From CAWHJN01 sp963829705 (GTDB lineage: Bacteria > Bacteroidota > Rhodothermia > Rhodothermales > BA12): a stretch of DNA of 64,000 nt. This document shows positions 28,318-37,391 of the stretch, piece by piece; the first letter of the stretch is position 1, and every line of letters begins with the position of its first letter. The notes below the pieces were generated by a model. That model searched no databases. It was given only the letters and a program-made list of their open reading frames with translations, and was not told the origin of the DNA. The stretch covers positions 1,178,001 to 1,242,000 of the forward strand of contig CAWHJN010000005.1 in assembly GCA_963829705.1 (NCBI GenBank), read 5' to 3'. Made by a program: the position numbers and the translations under genes.

Positions 28318-28938
28318 CTATTCTGCCGGCGGCACGTAGAGTTCGCCCTGGGGCTCTTTGGCCCCCGGCGGGTCGGTGCCTGCGAGCGAGCGGACGTAGG
28401 AGACGAGGTTGGCGCGTTCTTCTGCAGAAAGTGCCGCCTCCCACGCGGGCATCCCTTTTTCGAGCTCGCCGTGCGTGATCACGTTGAAGATGTCGAGGTT
28501 GGAGGGGCCGTGCAGCCAGTAGGTGTCGGCGAGGTTGGGGCCGATGAGTCCTTCGCCCTGCGCGCCGTGGCAGGCCGCGCACACGCTGGCGTACGTCACC
28601 GCGCCCGCCTCGGCAGCCGACGCGCTCGCCACGAAGCTCTCCAACGCCTCGTCGCTCGCCTCGAAGGTGGGGTTGGCAGCCTCGTAGGCGGCGCGGCGCG
28701 CGTTGAGGGCCGCCGTCTGCTCGGCCAGGTCGGCCTGGTACGTGTCGATGACATCGGTGAAATGCACGAGGGGCACGTAGGCCACGGCGAAGAGGCCGGT
28801 GAGCCAGAACATCCCGACCCACCAGCGCGGCATGGGGTTGTCGTATTCCTTGATCCCGTCGTAGGAGTGCCCGGCGATCAACTGGTCTTCGGACGGCCCT
28901 TCGGGCTGTTGGGGCAGCGGAGTCGGAGTGTCGGCCAT
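28318..28938 (-). CDS. ccoP: cbb3-type cytochrome c oxidase subunit III CcoP, single heme
   Basis: 206 residues from the ATG at 28938. The N-terminal CcoP membrane domain reads YDGIKEYDNPMPRWW then WVGMFWLTGLFAVAYVPL. The periplasmic part has only one heme-binding motif, CAACH (C120, C123, H124), with distal methionine likely in EKGMPAWE. Proteobacterial CcoP has two c-type hemes; the one-heme form is common in Bacteroidota. It brings electrons to CcoO/CcoN. Confidence 0.94.
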   Translation of the reverse strand: MADTPTPLPQQPEGPSEDQLIAGHSYDGIKEYDNPMPRWWVGMFWLTGLFAVAYVPLVHFTDVIDTYQADLAEQTAALNARRAAYEAANPTFEASDEALESFVASASAAEAGAVTYASVCAACHGAQGEGLIGPNLADTYWLHGPSNLDIFNVITHGELEKGMPAWEAALSAEERANLVSYVRSLAGTDPPGAKEPQGELYVPPAE

Positions 28939-28939
28939 G

Positions 28940-29134
28940 TCAGGAAGCGTAAAGGTCGTCGCCCCCATCTACGCGGGGCAGGTTGTCGAGCGGCTGGTTT
29001 TTGAGGTCCTCGCGTTTCGAGCGCGAGAGCGTGAAAGCGTACACGATCACAAGGACGAACGCGACGAAAAAGGCGACGAGCCCGATCTGGGCCAGGTGTC
29101 CCGTTTCAAGCGCGTGAACGACGTCGCGCATCAT
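28940..29134 (-). CDS. ccoQ: cbb3-type oxidase small subunit CcoQ
   Basis: 64 residues from the ATG at 29134 (a second ATG follows at 29131). One membrane helix (IGLVAFFVAFVLVIVYAFTLS) is followed by a basic patch and NQPLDNLP, the usual CcoQ arrangement. It ends one base before ccoP begins. Confidence 0.88.
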   Translation of the reverse strand: MMRDVVHALETGHLAQIGLVAFFVAFVLVIVYAFTLSRSKREDLKNQPLDNLPRVDGGDDLYAS

Positions 29135-29222
29135 GGCGGTGGAGAGGGTTTGGTGAGGTGGCTGACTTGGCCGGAATTGGTAGTTTGCGGGGCTGGGTGA
29201 ACCATCAGCCATCGACCCGCGC

Positions 29223-29972
29223 TCACATCTGCGCTACCGCCGCCGAGTCCGCCGGGACGGGCGTGGGCGTGTCAGCGGGCGGCACGGGGTCGGCGTTGCG
29301 GAGGTCGGTGCCCATGCGCTGGAGGTAGGCTACGAGGGCGACGATCTCTTTGCCGTCGAGGTTTTCGGGGCCACCCTGCGCGGCGATCTCGGTGGCGACG
29401 GTGCGGGCCTGCTCGCGGGCAATCTCGACGGCGCGGGCGACCTCGTCGTCTGAATACGGCACACCGACGGCGCGGAGCGCACGCAGGCGGGCAGGCAAAT
29501 CGTCGATGTCGGCGTCGTTGCGGAGCAGCCACGGGTACGGCGGCATCAGCGAGCCCGGACTCGTCGAGCGCGGGTTGTCCATGTGGCGCACGTGCCACAG
29601 GTGCGGGTACTTGCCGCCGACGCGCTGGAGGTCGGGGCCAGTGCGCTTCGATCCCCACAGGAACGGGTGCTCGTACGCGGTCTCACCCGGCTTGGTGTAG
29701 TCGCCGTAGCGCTCGATCTCGTCGCGGAAGGGGCGGATCATCTGCGAGTGGCAGCCCACGCAGCCCTCGCGGATGTAGAGGTCGCGCCCGGCGATTTCGA
29801 GTGGCGTGAACGGCTTCACGCTCTCGATGCGTGGCATGTTGCTCTGCACGAGAAAGATGGGCAGAAACTCGACGATGCCGCCGACGGCGACGGCCAGCGT
29901 CGTGAGCACGGTGAACAGCAGCGGCCAGCCCTCGAGCTTGCGGTGCCGTCCGTTTTTGTCGATGAAAGCCAT
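29223..29972 (-). CDS. ccoO: cbb3-type cytochrome c oxidase subunit II CcoO
   Basis: 249 residues. One N-terminal membrane helix (WPLLFTVLTTLAVAVGGIVEF) is followed by PFTPLEIAGRDLYIREGC and the heme motif CVGCH (C71, C74, H75), then HSQMIRPFRDE and MPPYPWLL, the methionine-ligand region. A monoheme cytochrome that carries electrons from CcoP to CcoN. It is separate from ccoN here rather than fused. The leader between ccoN and ccoO is built of the repeat at 29973-30021. Confidence 0.96.
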   Translation of the reverse strand: MAFIDKNGRHRKLEGWPLLFTVLTTLAVAVGGIVEFLPIFLVQSNMPRIESVKPFTPLEIAGRDLYIREGCVGCHSQMIRPFRDEIERYGDYTKPGETAYEHPFLWGSKRTGPDLQRVGGKYPHLWHVRHMDNPRSTSPGSLMPPYPWLLRNDADIDDLPARLRALRAVGVPYSDDEVARAVEIAREQARTVATEIAAQGGPENLDGKEIVALVAYLQRMGTDLRNADPVPPADTPTPVPADSAAVAQM

Positions 29973-30021
29973 GGTGGAAAGTCGGAGGTGAGAACGCGGA
30001 ACGCGAACCGGGGGAGAGTCG
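29973..30021 (-). repeat. Dispersed pyrimidine-rich leader repeat upstream of ccoO
   Basis: Read on the minus strand the sequence runs TTCGCGTTCCGCGTTCTCACC, broken by TCCGACTTTCCACC just before the ATG. Its last words match the leader at 16649-16694. Further GGAAGT/GCGGA words continue to about 30070. Confidence 0.6.
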
Positions 30022-30099
30022 GAAAGGGAAATGCGAAGCGGTGGAGCGGAGAGTCGGAAGTGGAAATCGTTCCAGATTCCGGCTTCCGCGCTCCCCGTT

Positions 30100-31592
30100 T
30101 CACGCCTTCACCGGCACCGGGCGCTTCGGCACGGCCACGGCGGGGTCGGGGAGGTGCTTGGGCGCGCGGCGGATGGTCATGAACAGGTTCACCATCATCA
30201 GCACCACGCCCGCGAGGTACATCAAGCCGCCGATGAGGCGCACCCAGTACATGGGCACGATGCGCGTGACCGTCTCGACGAAGTCCGGGTAGAGCAAGCG
30301 GCCCGCCTCGTCGAAGGCCCGCCACATCAGCCCCTGCGTGATGCCCGCGTTGTACATCGCCAGGATGTAGAGCAGGATGCCGAGCGTGCCCACCCAGAAG
30401 TGCCAGTTGGCGAGCTTCTGGCTCCACAGCGGCGTGCGCCACAGGCGGGGTGCGAGCCAGTAGATCATGCCGAAGGTCATGAAGCCGTTCCAGCCGAGCG
30501 CGCCCGCGTGGACGTGGGCGATGGTCCAGTCGGTGTAGTGGCTGAGGGCGTTGACCGTCTTGATCGACAGCAGCGGCCCCTCGAACGTCGCCATGCCGTA
30601 GAACGTGATGCCGACGACGAAGAACTTGAGCACCACGCTGTCGCGCAGCTTGTGCCACGCGCCGCGCAGCGTGAGCAGGCCGTTGATCATGCCGCCCCAC
30701 GAGGGCATCCACAGCATCACGGAAAACACCATGCCCAGCGTGGCCGCCCACTCCGGCACGGCGGTGTAGTTGCAGGTGGTGCGGCCCGGCCCAGATGTAG
30801 ATGAAGACGAGGCACCAGAAGTGGACGATGGAGAGGCGGTAGGAGAACACGGGCCGCTCCGCCGCCTTCGGCAGGAAGTAGTACATCAGGCCCAGGAACG
30901 GCGTCGTCAGGAAGAACGCGACGGCGTTGTGGCCGTACCACCACTGCACGAGCGCGTCCTGCACGCCGGCGTAAATCGGGTAGCTGCGGAAGAGCGACGC
31001 CGGCATCGCCAGGGAGTTGACGATGTGCAGCATCGCCACGGTGATGATGGTGGCGATGTAGAACCAGAGCGCCACGTAGAGGTGCGGCTCGCGGCGCTTC
31101 TTGAGCGTCAAGAAGAAGTTGACCGCGAAGACGACCCACACCACCGCGATGGCGATGTCGATGGGCCATTCGAGTTCGGCGTACTCCTTCGCCGTGCGTA
31201 ATGCCGAGCGGGAGGGTGATGGCGGCGGCGACGATGATGGCCTGCCACCCCCAGAAGTGGATCTTGCTCATCACGTCCGAGAACATGCGCGCCTTGCACA
31301 GCCGCTGCGTCGAGTAGTAGATGCCGGCGAAGATGGCGTTGCCCGCGAACGCGAAGATGACCGCGTTGGTGTGCAAGGGGCGCAGCCGCCCGAAGGTGAG
31401 GTAGGGGCCGAGGTTGGCCTGCCAGAACGGAAGCTGCAACGCGATGAGCGCGCCGACGGTCATGCCGATGAAGCCCCAGAGCGTGGTGGCAAGCACGAAC
31501 TGGCGCACGATTTTGTCGTCGTACTGGAAAACGTCCAGGCCGGGCGACGCGGCGGAGCGCGAGAGCGAAGAAGGTGGCGCGAGGGTGTCCAT
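30100..31592 (-). CDS. ccoN: cbb3-type cytochrome c oxidase subunit I CcoN, frameshifted twice
   Basis: The ATG at 31592 opens the catalytic heme-copper subunit (VRQFVLATTLWGFIGMTVGA, RLRPLHTNAVIFAFAGNAIF). The frame breaks after GITHG at about 31192 (extra G in cacggcGaaggag) and after AGPHHL at about 30778 (one extra base). Downstream frames continue EYAELEWPIDIAIAVVWVVF, WWYGHNAVAFFLTTPFLG, then YTAVPEWAATLGMVFSVMLW and WTIAHVHAGALGWNG, ending VPVKA. Rejoined, it is about 497 residues with all expected helices. The histidines in HTNA, WWYGHNAVAF, AGPHH and HVHAG are the heme and copper ligands. It is the first gene of the operon. Confidence 0.92.
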
Positions 31593-31771
31593 ATCGGAAG
31601 AGATGCCAGAAATGACTCAGCAAGAATAAGATATTGGCACGAACGGCACGTGCCGGAAGCCCCCCACGCGGGGTGTAGGGTTTCGCCGGGCCTGTGCAGG
31701 GAAACCCCCTACATTCCGCGTAGGGACGCCCCTCGGGGACGCAGCACGCGCCGCGCAGTACTCTTGATCGT
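31593..31771. promoter_or_regulatory. Divergent regulatory region between ccoN and the FixL-like kinase
   Basis: 179 bases must hold both promoters. CGGCACGTGCCG (31644-31655) is a perfect palindrome about 50 bases upstream of ccoN. A second, imperfect inverted repeat pairs TGTAGGGTTTC (31674-31684) with the GGAAACCCCCTACA stretch ending at 31713, and GGCACG is repeated directly nine bases apart (31636, 31645). These are the best candidates for binding by the adjacent LuxR-type regulator. No convincing FNR/FixK box (TTGAT-N4-ATCAA) is present. Confidence 0.5.
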
Positions 31772-33241
31772 ATGGAAACCCCTGCCCAGCATATCGCGCA
31801 GTTTGCGCGCACCGCCACCCGCCTCGATGAACCCGAGCGCGCCCGGCAGGCCGTGGCCCTGGTGGCCAGCCTCGACGGTGTGATGGGGGCGGCGTGTGTG
31901 ACGGCGGAGGGCGTCGTCGAGCATACCGTGGGCGCCGCTCCGCACGTCGAGGAAGCGTGGTCGGAGGAGGCGCGGGCCGTGCGCGTACCGCGGCTCTTCA
32001 CGCGCCAAACCACCACGACGGCCGTGTGCGCCGTGCCTGGCACCGCGCGGGTGCTGGCCGCCTGCGGCCCCACGCCTCTCCCCGTCGACACCCTCCTGCA
32101 CCTGCTCAGCCTCGCCAACGTGCTGGGCGACGTGGCCCTGCTCGCGTCGGTGGGAGAGGCGCTCCAGTTCAGCGAGGCCCGCGCTCAGGCCATCCTCGAC
32201 ACGACCGTCGACGCCATCATCACCATTGACGAGACCCGGACGATCCTGTCGTTTAACTCTGCCGCCGAGCAGATCTTCGGCTACGCCGCCTCCGAGGTCA
32301 TCGGGCAGAACGTCAACCTCCTCATGCCTGAGCCGTACAGGTCGGAGCACGACGCCTACGTCGAGCGCTACTTGCTTACCGGGCAGCGCCGCATCATCGG
32401 GATCGGGCGCGAAGTGACAGGCCTGCGAAAGGACGGGTCGGTGTTTCCGATGGACCTGGCGGTGAGCGAGGTCGAGATGCCGCACCGCCGCATCTTCACC
32501 GGCATCGTGCGCGACATCTCCGAGCGGCGCACACTGGAGCAGGAGGTGCTGCGGATCTCCGACCTGGAGCGCCGCCGCATCGGGCAGGATCTGCACGACG
32601 GGCTTGGGCAGATGCTCACCGGCATCGGGTTGATCGCGGGTGGGCTGGCGCGCCGCGCCCGGACGGAAGCGCCGCAGATGGCCGAGGACGTCGAGGAGGT
32701 CGTCTCGCTCATGCGGGAGGCCGACGCCTTCGCGCGCGGGCTGGCCCGCGGCCTCGTGCCCGTGGACATCGAGCAGGGCGGACTCGTCGGCGCGCTCGAG
32801 CGCATGGTCAACACCGTTCCGCGCCTCTTCGACGTACAGTGCCGTTTGCACGTGCAGGGCAACTATCAGATCGAAGACCAGACCGTGGCGATGCACCTCT
32901 ACCGCATCGCGCAGGAGGCCGTCTCGAACGCGGCCCGCCACAGCCACGCCGAGCGCATCAACGTGCTGCTCGTGCTCGGCGACGAGCAGGTGCGCCTGCG
33001 CGTGCGCGACGACGGCGCAGGCCTGCCGCCCAGCCTCGCCGACGATCCCCACGAGGGGCCGCGCGCGGGCATGGGGCTTCGCATCATGCACTACCGCGCC
33101 CGCATCATCGGCGCGTCGCTCGACGTGTCGTCGTCGCCCGGCGGCGGGACGACCGTGCTCTGCACGCGGCGGCACGACGGCCACACCCCGGCGCGCTCCA
33201 TCGAAGAACAACTCCGCGACCTGAACACCGAATCCTCATGA
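31772..33241 (+). CDS. FixL-like heme-PAS sensor histidine kinase (NarL-type catalytic core)
   Basis: 489 residues. An N-terminal region of about 125 residues is of unknown type. A PAS domain follows (about 135-255) whose FG region, MPEPYRSEHDAYVERY then IIGIGREVTGLRKDGSVFPM, matches the heme-PAS of FixL, including the proximal histidine (H193) and the arginine (R213) exactly 20 residues later, as in the rhizobial protein. The kinase core is HisKA_3: RRRIGQDLHDGLGQML with H275, then an N-box (QEAVSNAARHSH) and GMGLRIMHYRARIIG. Classical FixL uses a HisKA core, so this is a different module combination. It overlaps its regulator (ATGA) and diverges from ccoN. An oxygen sensor for the cbb3 operon is the natural inference. 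Confidence 0.87.
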   Translation: METPAQHIAQFARTATRLDEPERARQAVALVASLDGVMGAACVTAEGVVEHTVGAAPHVEEAWSEEARAVRVPRLFTRQTTTTAVCAVPGTARVLAACGPTPLPVDTLLHLLSLANVLGDVALLASVGEALQFSEARAQAILDTTVDAIITIDETRTILSFNSAAEQIFGYAASEVIGQNVNLLMPEPYRSEHDAYVERYLLTGQRRIIGIGREVTGLRKDGSVFPMDLAVSEVEMPHRRIFTGIVRDISERRTLEQEVLRISDLERRRIGQDLHDGLGQMLTGIGLIAGGLARRARTEAPQMAEDVEEVVSLMREADAFARGLARGLVPVDIEQGGLVGALERMVNTVPRLFDVQCRLHVQGNYQIEDQTVAMHLYRIAQEAVSNAARHSHAERINVLLVLGDEQVRLRVRDDGAGLPPSLADDPHEGPRAGMGLRIMHYRARIIGASLDVSSSPGGGTTVLCTRRHDGHTPARSIEEQLRDLNTESS

Positions 33242-33897
33242 CCCGCATCCTCATCGTCGACGACCACCCGCTGATGCGTAAGGGCCTCGCCCTCACGCTC
33301 GAATCCGAAGCGTCGTTCACTGTCGCCGGGCAGGTCGGGGCGGCCGAAGAGGCACTCGACCTCATCCACCGCGAGGACTTCGACCTCGCCGTCATCGACA
33401 TCTCGCTGCCGGGCATGAGCGGCCTCGAACTCGTCAAGCACCTGCGGGCGATGCGGCCCGAGTTGCTCACGCTCGTCGTCTCGCGCCACGACGAAGCGCT
33501 CTACGCCGAGCGGGCGCTCCGGGCGGGCGCGCGTGGCTACGTGATGAAGCTCCAGGCCGCCGACGTGATCGTGGAGGCGGTCCAGAAGGTGCTCAACGGG
33601 CACGTCTACGTCAGCGCGCACGTGCGCGACCGGCTGCTCGAAGGCCTCGTCAACGGGGCGAGCCTGGCGCAGCAGTCGCCGCTCGACCTGCTCAGCGACC
33701 GCGAACTCGAGGTGTTCGAGATGACCGGGCGCGGCAACAGCACGCGCGACATCGCCGAGCGGTTGCACCTGTCGGTGAAGACCGTCGAGAGCTACCGGGC
33801 ACGCATCAAGACGAAGCTGAATCTCTCGTCTGCCGCCGAGTTCATGCAGCACGCCGTGCAGTGGGTGGGCGGCGAGTCGCGCGAGGCGAAGCCGTGA
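33238..33897 (+). CDS. LuxR/NarL-family response regulator (FixJ-like partner)
   Basis: 219 residues starting inside the kinase stop (ATGA). Receiver domain (ILIVDDHPLMRKGLALTL) with phospho-acceptor D54 in LAVIDISLPGMSG and lysine in GYVMKLQAAD, then a GerE-type helix-turn-helix (LSDRELEVFEMTGRGNSTRDIAERLHLSVKTVESY). It should be phosphorylated by the FixL-like kinase and bind DNA, probably the palindromes at 31644-31713. The target set beyond cco is unknown. Confidence 0.92.
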   Translation: MTRILIVDDHPLMRKGLALTLESEASFTVAGQVGAAEEALDLIHREDFDLAVIDISLPGMSGLELVKHLRAMRPELLTLVVSRHDEALYAERALRAGARGYVMKLQAADVIVEAVQKVLNGHVYVSAHVRDRLLEGLVNGASLAQQSPLDLLSDRELEVFEMTGRGNSTRDIAERLHLSVKTVESYRARIKTKLNLSSAAEFMQHAVQWVGGESREAKP

Positions 33898-33932
33898 TGC
33901 CGACGAGGCCAGCGGATCCGGTATCAGACACG

Positions 33933-33970
33933 AAAAAAGCCCCCGGCAGCATCGACCGCCGGGGGCTTTT
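33933..33970. terminator. Bidirectional rho-independent terminator
   Basis: GCCCCCGGC pairs with GCCGGGGGC around a 10-base loop, flanked by AAAAAA on the left and TTTT on the right. It separates the regulator gene from the convergent T9SS protein gene and can stop transcription from both sides. Confidence 0.92.
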
Positions 33971-33988
33971 GTGCAAAGCGGAGTCGGG

Positions 33989-35549
33989 TCAGCGAACGAC
34001 CGTCATCTGGCGCGTCTGGACGGTTTTCTCGCCCATGGCGCGCAGCAGGTAGAGGCCCGATGGCAGCGCCGAGGCGTCGACCGTGAAACGTGGCCGTGCC
34101 TTCTTCGAGCAGGCCGCGGTGGAGCGACTGCACGAGGCGCCCCGTGGCGTCGAAGAGGTCCACGCGCACCTGCTGCGGCGCAGACACGTACAGGCCGACG
34201 CTCGCTACGCCCGAGGCCGGGTTGGGCCGCACGGCGGAGAGCGCAAACGGCGCTTCCGACGCGATCTCGACGGAAATCTCGTCGCTGGCCCACGTGCTGC
34301 CGTCGAAGTCGCGCTGCACGAGGCGGAAGACGTGACGGCCCGGCGTCAGGTTTTCGGCGGCGAAGGTGTACGTGTTCTGCTCGAGCGTCGTGCCCTTGCC
34401 CGCGATGAAGCCGAGCGACGTGAACACACCGCCCACGCGCTGCTCGACCTCGAAGCCGACGTTGTTGGTCTCGCTGGCCGTCGTCCACGTCAGCCGGGCC
34501 GTCGTGCCGTTCGAGACGGCATCGAACGACACCATCTCGACGGGCAGCGGCCCTTCGTTTGTCGTGTAGGCCCCGAGTCCGTTGTTGGTGGCCAGCACGA
34601 AGAGCGTGAAGGTGCCATCGCCGTTGTCACGCACCGCCACGTCGCCGGTGCCGCCGGTGCTGGGGCTGCCGGAGGCACCCAGGGTCGGCGTGGAGCCGTA
34701 GGACGTAGCCGTGGCGAGGCCGTCGGTGGCATCCACGATGAGACCGTTTTTCGCGCCGAAGTTGAAGATGCCCACGTAATTACGGCCGCCACTGGTGAAG
34801 GTCGTAAGGGCGGTGCTGGCGGTGCCGACGATGGCAGTCGAGAGGGTGCCATCCGTAGTTCCTGCTGCGGAGTAGACGTTTACGTTGCTGCCGTTGCCGG
34901 TGCCATAAAATCCACCAGCGCCCGAGAAGTCCGGCGTGACATCCGGCGTGCTGCCCATCGAGGCATCGACCGTAACCGTGGTGGGCGCGTCGAAGGAAGC
35001 ACAGTTGGTGGTCGTGCCGAATTTGTAGACCGTCGTGCTGTTGCCGCTGGCTGCCCAGAGCGTGGCCGTGTTGGTGGCGCAACTGCCCGTGAGCGTGATT
35101 TTGTCGCCCAGGCGGTCGGCGGCCCCGGCGGCGTACGTGATCACCGGAGTCGGCGCGTCGGCTTCGGTCGTCCAGGTATAGCAGCGGAATTCGTTCGTGT
35201 CGGCGCTGGCGTTGAGCGTCATGTTACACGCCATGATCACGCCGTCGTCGGATACCTCGATGTCGTTGATAGGATAGAGGCCGCCTGCGATGCCGGTCAC
35301 GTCAAGGGTGCCCACGTCGGCACCCGTGCTGGCGTCGAGAATCTGCACGTTGGTGCTGCCATTGCGCGAGGCGACGTAGAGGCGCTCGTTGACGCCCACG
35401 GTGCCGTAAGCGAGGCCGCGCTCGGTGCTGGCTCCGAACCACGAAGGGAGGTTGCTCGCGGCGAGGCTGCGCTGCCAGTCGGTGTTGTACTGCGCGGATG
35501 CGGGAAGCGCGAGGACGAAGAGGAGGAGGAGAGTGGTAGTCAGTCGCAT
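33989..35549 (-). CDS. T9SS-secreted protein with DUF4623-like N-terminal domain, frameshifted near C-terminus
   Basis: The ATG at 35549 gives a signal peptide (MRLTTTLLLLFVLALPASAQ). The N-terminal half (ERGLAYGTVGVNERLYVASRN, LDASTGADVGTLDVTGI, PINDIEVSDDGVIMACNM) resembles DUF4623-type propeller-like sequence; that family name is from memory. A following Fn3-like domain (ARLTWTTASETNNVGFEVEQ) leads into a T9SS type A sorting domain (VRPNPASGVASVGLYV, VDLFDATGRLVQSLHRG). An extra T near 34087 throws off the last 30 residues; corrected, they read ATFTVDASALPSGLYLLRAM and end VVR at 33989. About 519 residues. Secreted; function unknown. Confidence 0.82.
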
Positions 35550-35640
35550 GTTTTGGAGGAGAACTGAATGGGGGGAAACGGACGCATATAATATGCGAAA
35601 TTAGATGCGTTAGACACCCACGCCTTTAAACTCCCTTCGC

Positions 35641-36600
35641 ATGTCCATGCCCCGTTGCCTTTCTCGTCTGTTCATCGTCCTGTACCGTGCCTGCGTGCTG
35701 GCGGTCGTCGCGTTTTCGGTGGTCGTGCCCACCTCCGCGCAGACGGCTTTCGACCCCGCGCGGATGTTGCACGACGTGCAGGTGCTTTCGTCGGATCGTT
35801 TCGAGGGGCGGCGGACGGGTTCGGCGGGCAGCGCGCTGGCGCAGGCGCACATCGTCGGCGCGCTGCGCGACGCGGGCGTCGAACCGCTCGGCGAATCGTA
35901 CGAACAACCGTTCACGTTCTCTGGTCGTGACGGGAGCGAATCCCACGGCGTTAACCTCGTCGGTGTGATTCCGGGCACCGAGCGGCCCGGCGAATACCTC
36001 GTGTTGTCGGCCCATTACGACCACCTCGGCGTGCGCGACGGCGAGGTGTACAACGGCGCGGACGACAACGCCTCGGGCACGGCGGGCGTGCTGGCGATGG
36101 CGCGCTACTTCGCCCAACATCCGCTGCGCCACACGCTCGTCGTCGCGCTTTTCGATGCCGAGGAGATGGGCTTGCGCGGCGCGCGCGCCTTCTTGGACGC
36201 CTCGCCGGTGCCTGCCGATTCCATCGTCCTCAACGTCAACCTCGACATGGTCAGCCGCAGCCCGAAGCGCGAACTCTATGCCGTGGGCACAGCGGCCTAC
36301 CCATTCCTGCGACCTGCGCTCGACACACTCGCCACGCCGCCCGGCTTCTCGCTGCTGTTCGGCCACGAAGCGCCCGAGGCCACCGGCAGTGACAACTGGA
36401 CGTCGGCCTCCGATCACGGGGTTTTCCACCGAGCAGGCATCCCGTTCGTCTACTTCGGCAACGAAGACCACCCCGGCTACCACCGCCCTTCGGACGAGTA
36501 CGAGGCCATCACGCCGGATTTCTACCTCAACAGCGTCGAAGTCATCCGCCGCGCCGTCGGAGCGCTGGACGAGGCGGCGGATGGATTTCCTGAACGGTGA
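35641..36600 (+). CDS. Secreted M28-family zinc aminopeptidase
   Basis: 319 residues with a signal-like N-terminus (VLAVVAFSVVVPTSAQ). All metal ligands of the M28 di-zinc site appear in order: SAHYDHLG, NGADDNASGTAG, ALFDAEEMGL, NVNLDMVSR and the final histidine in NEDHPGYH. Typical length for a single-domain M28 peptidase. It should remove N-terminal residues from peptides in the periplasm or outside. Divergent from the T9SS gene at 35549. Confidence 0.92.
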   Translation: MSMPRCLSRLFIVLYRACVLAVVAFSVVVPTSAQTAFDPARMLHDVQVLSSDRFEGRRTGSAGSALAQAHIVGALRDAGVEPLGESYEQPFTFSGRDGSESHGVNLVGVIPGTERPGEYLVLSAHYDHLGVRDGEVYNGADDNASGTAGVLAMARYFAQHPLRHTLVVALFDAEEMGLRGARAFLDASPVPADSIVLNVNLDMVSRSPKRELYAVGTAAYPFLRPALDTLATPPGFSLLFGHEAPEATGSDNWTSASDHGVFHRAGIPFVYFGNEDHPGYHRPSDEYEAITPDFYLNSVEVIRRAVGALDEAADGFPER

Positions 36601-36841
36601 GGGGGGTGCGGTGGCGGGCATCTGACCTTCGCGCGCTCGAAAACGAAAGCATCTTCCCTTCACGCTCCGCCCTTCCATTATGCCTTTTGCACGGGCAGGG
36701 GCGTGCATTAACTTTCTGCCAAGACCTCCGGGCCTGTCCCTGATTCCTGACCTCAGCCTGTCCACACGCCTTCGTAGCCTTCGCTGTTAACATCGGGAGG
36801 AGCCCAGTGGGCTTCTGTATGCCTGCGGGCAGAGGGGCGTC

Positions 36842-37342
36842 GTGAACGGCCACGTCCTTCTGCTCAACGCCGATTACAGCGCCATGAGCGTGTGCAGCGT
36901 CGAACGCGCCGTCGTGCTCGTGCTGCTCCAGAAAGCCGACATGCTGCACAGCCGCGACGACCGGATGATCCGCTCGCAGCGGATGCGGGTGCCCTTTCCC
37001 TCCGTCGTGCGCCTGCGCGCCTACGTGCGCGTGCCGTACCGCCGCATCATGCTCACGCGCAAGAATGTGCTGCGCCGCGACGGATTCCGCTGCCAGTACT
37101 GCGGCGGCCGCGACCACCTGACCATCGACCACGTCCACCCGCGCTCGCGTGGGGGGCGCGACACGTGGGAGAACCTCGTCACTGCCTGCACCGACTGCAA
37201 TTCGCGCAAGGGCAGCCGCACGCCCGACGAGGCCCGGATGCCGCTGGCGCGCAAACCATTCCGCCCGAGCCACGTTATGTTCATCCGTGATTACGTGGGG
37301 CGGCTGGACGAGTCGTGGAAGCCGTATCTCTTCCTGTCGTAG
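36842..37342 (+). CDS. HNH endonuclease family protein
   Basis: 166 residues from a GTG start. The C-terminal half carries the zinc-coordinating HNH core: FRCQYCGGRDHLTIDHVHPRSRGGRDTWENLVTACTDCNSRKG, with CxxC, IDHVHP, N and CxxC in place. An N-terminal domain begins VLLLNADYSAMSV. This full-length arrangement (NADY...HNH...PLARKPF) is widely conserved as a single-copy chromosomal gene outside restriction or mobile loci; its in vivo role is not known. No methylase or integrase is nearby. Confidence 0.88.
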   Translation: MNGHVLLLNADYSAMSVCSVERAVVLVLLQKADMLHSRDDRMIRSQRMRVPFPSVVRLRAYVRVPYRRIMLTRKNVLRRDGFRCQYCGGRDHLTIDHVHPRSRGGRDTWENLVTACTDCNSRKGSRTPDEARMPLARKPFRPSHVMFIRDYVGRLDESWKPYLFLS

Positions 37343-37391
37343 CGTTCCTGTCTGCCGCCCGCCCACCGGCCTGTTTCTGTTCTCTACGCCC

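Noticed and set aside
31765..31778. FNR/FixK box TTGATCGTATGG upstream of the FixL-like gene
   Set aside because: Only the left half-site TTGAT is present; no ATCAA follows at the right distance.
36601..36841. Possible RNA gene between the M28 and HNH genes
   Set aside because: No stable cloverleaf or T-run hairpin was seen; probably only the promoter region of the HNH gene.
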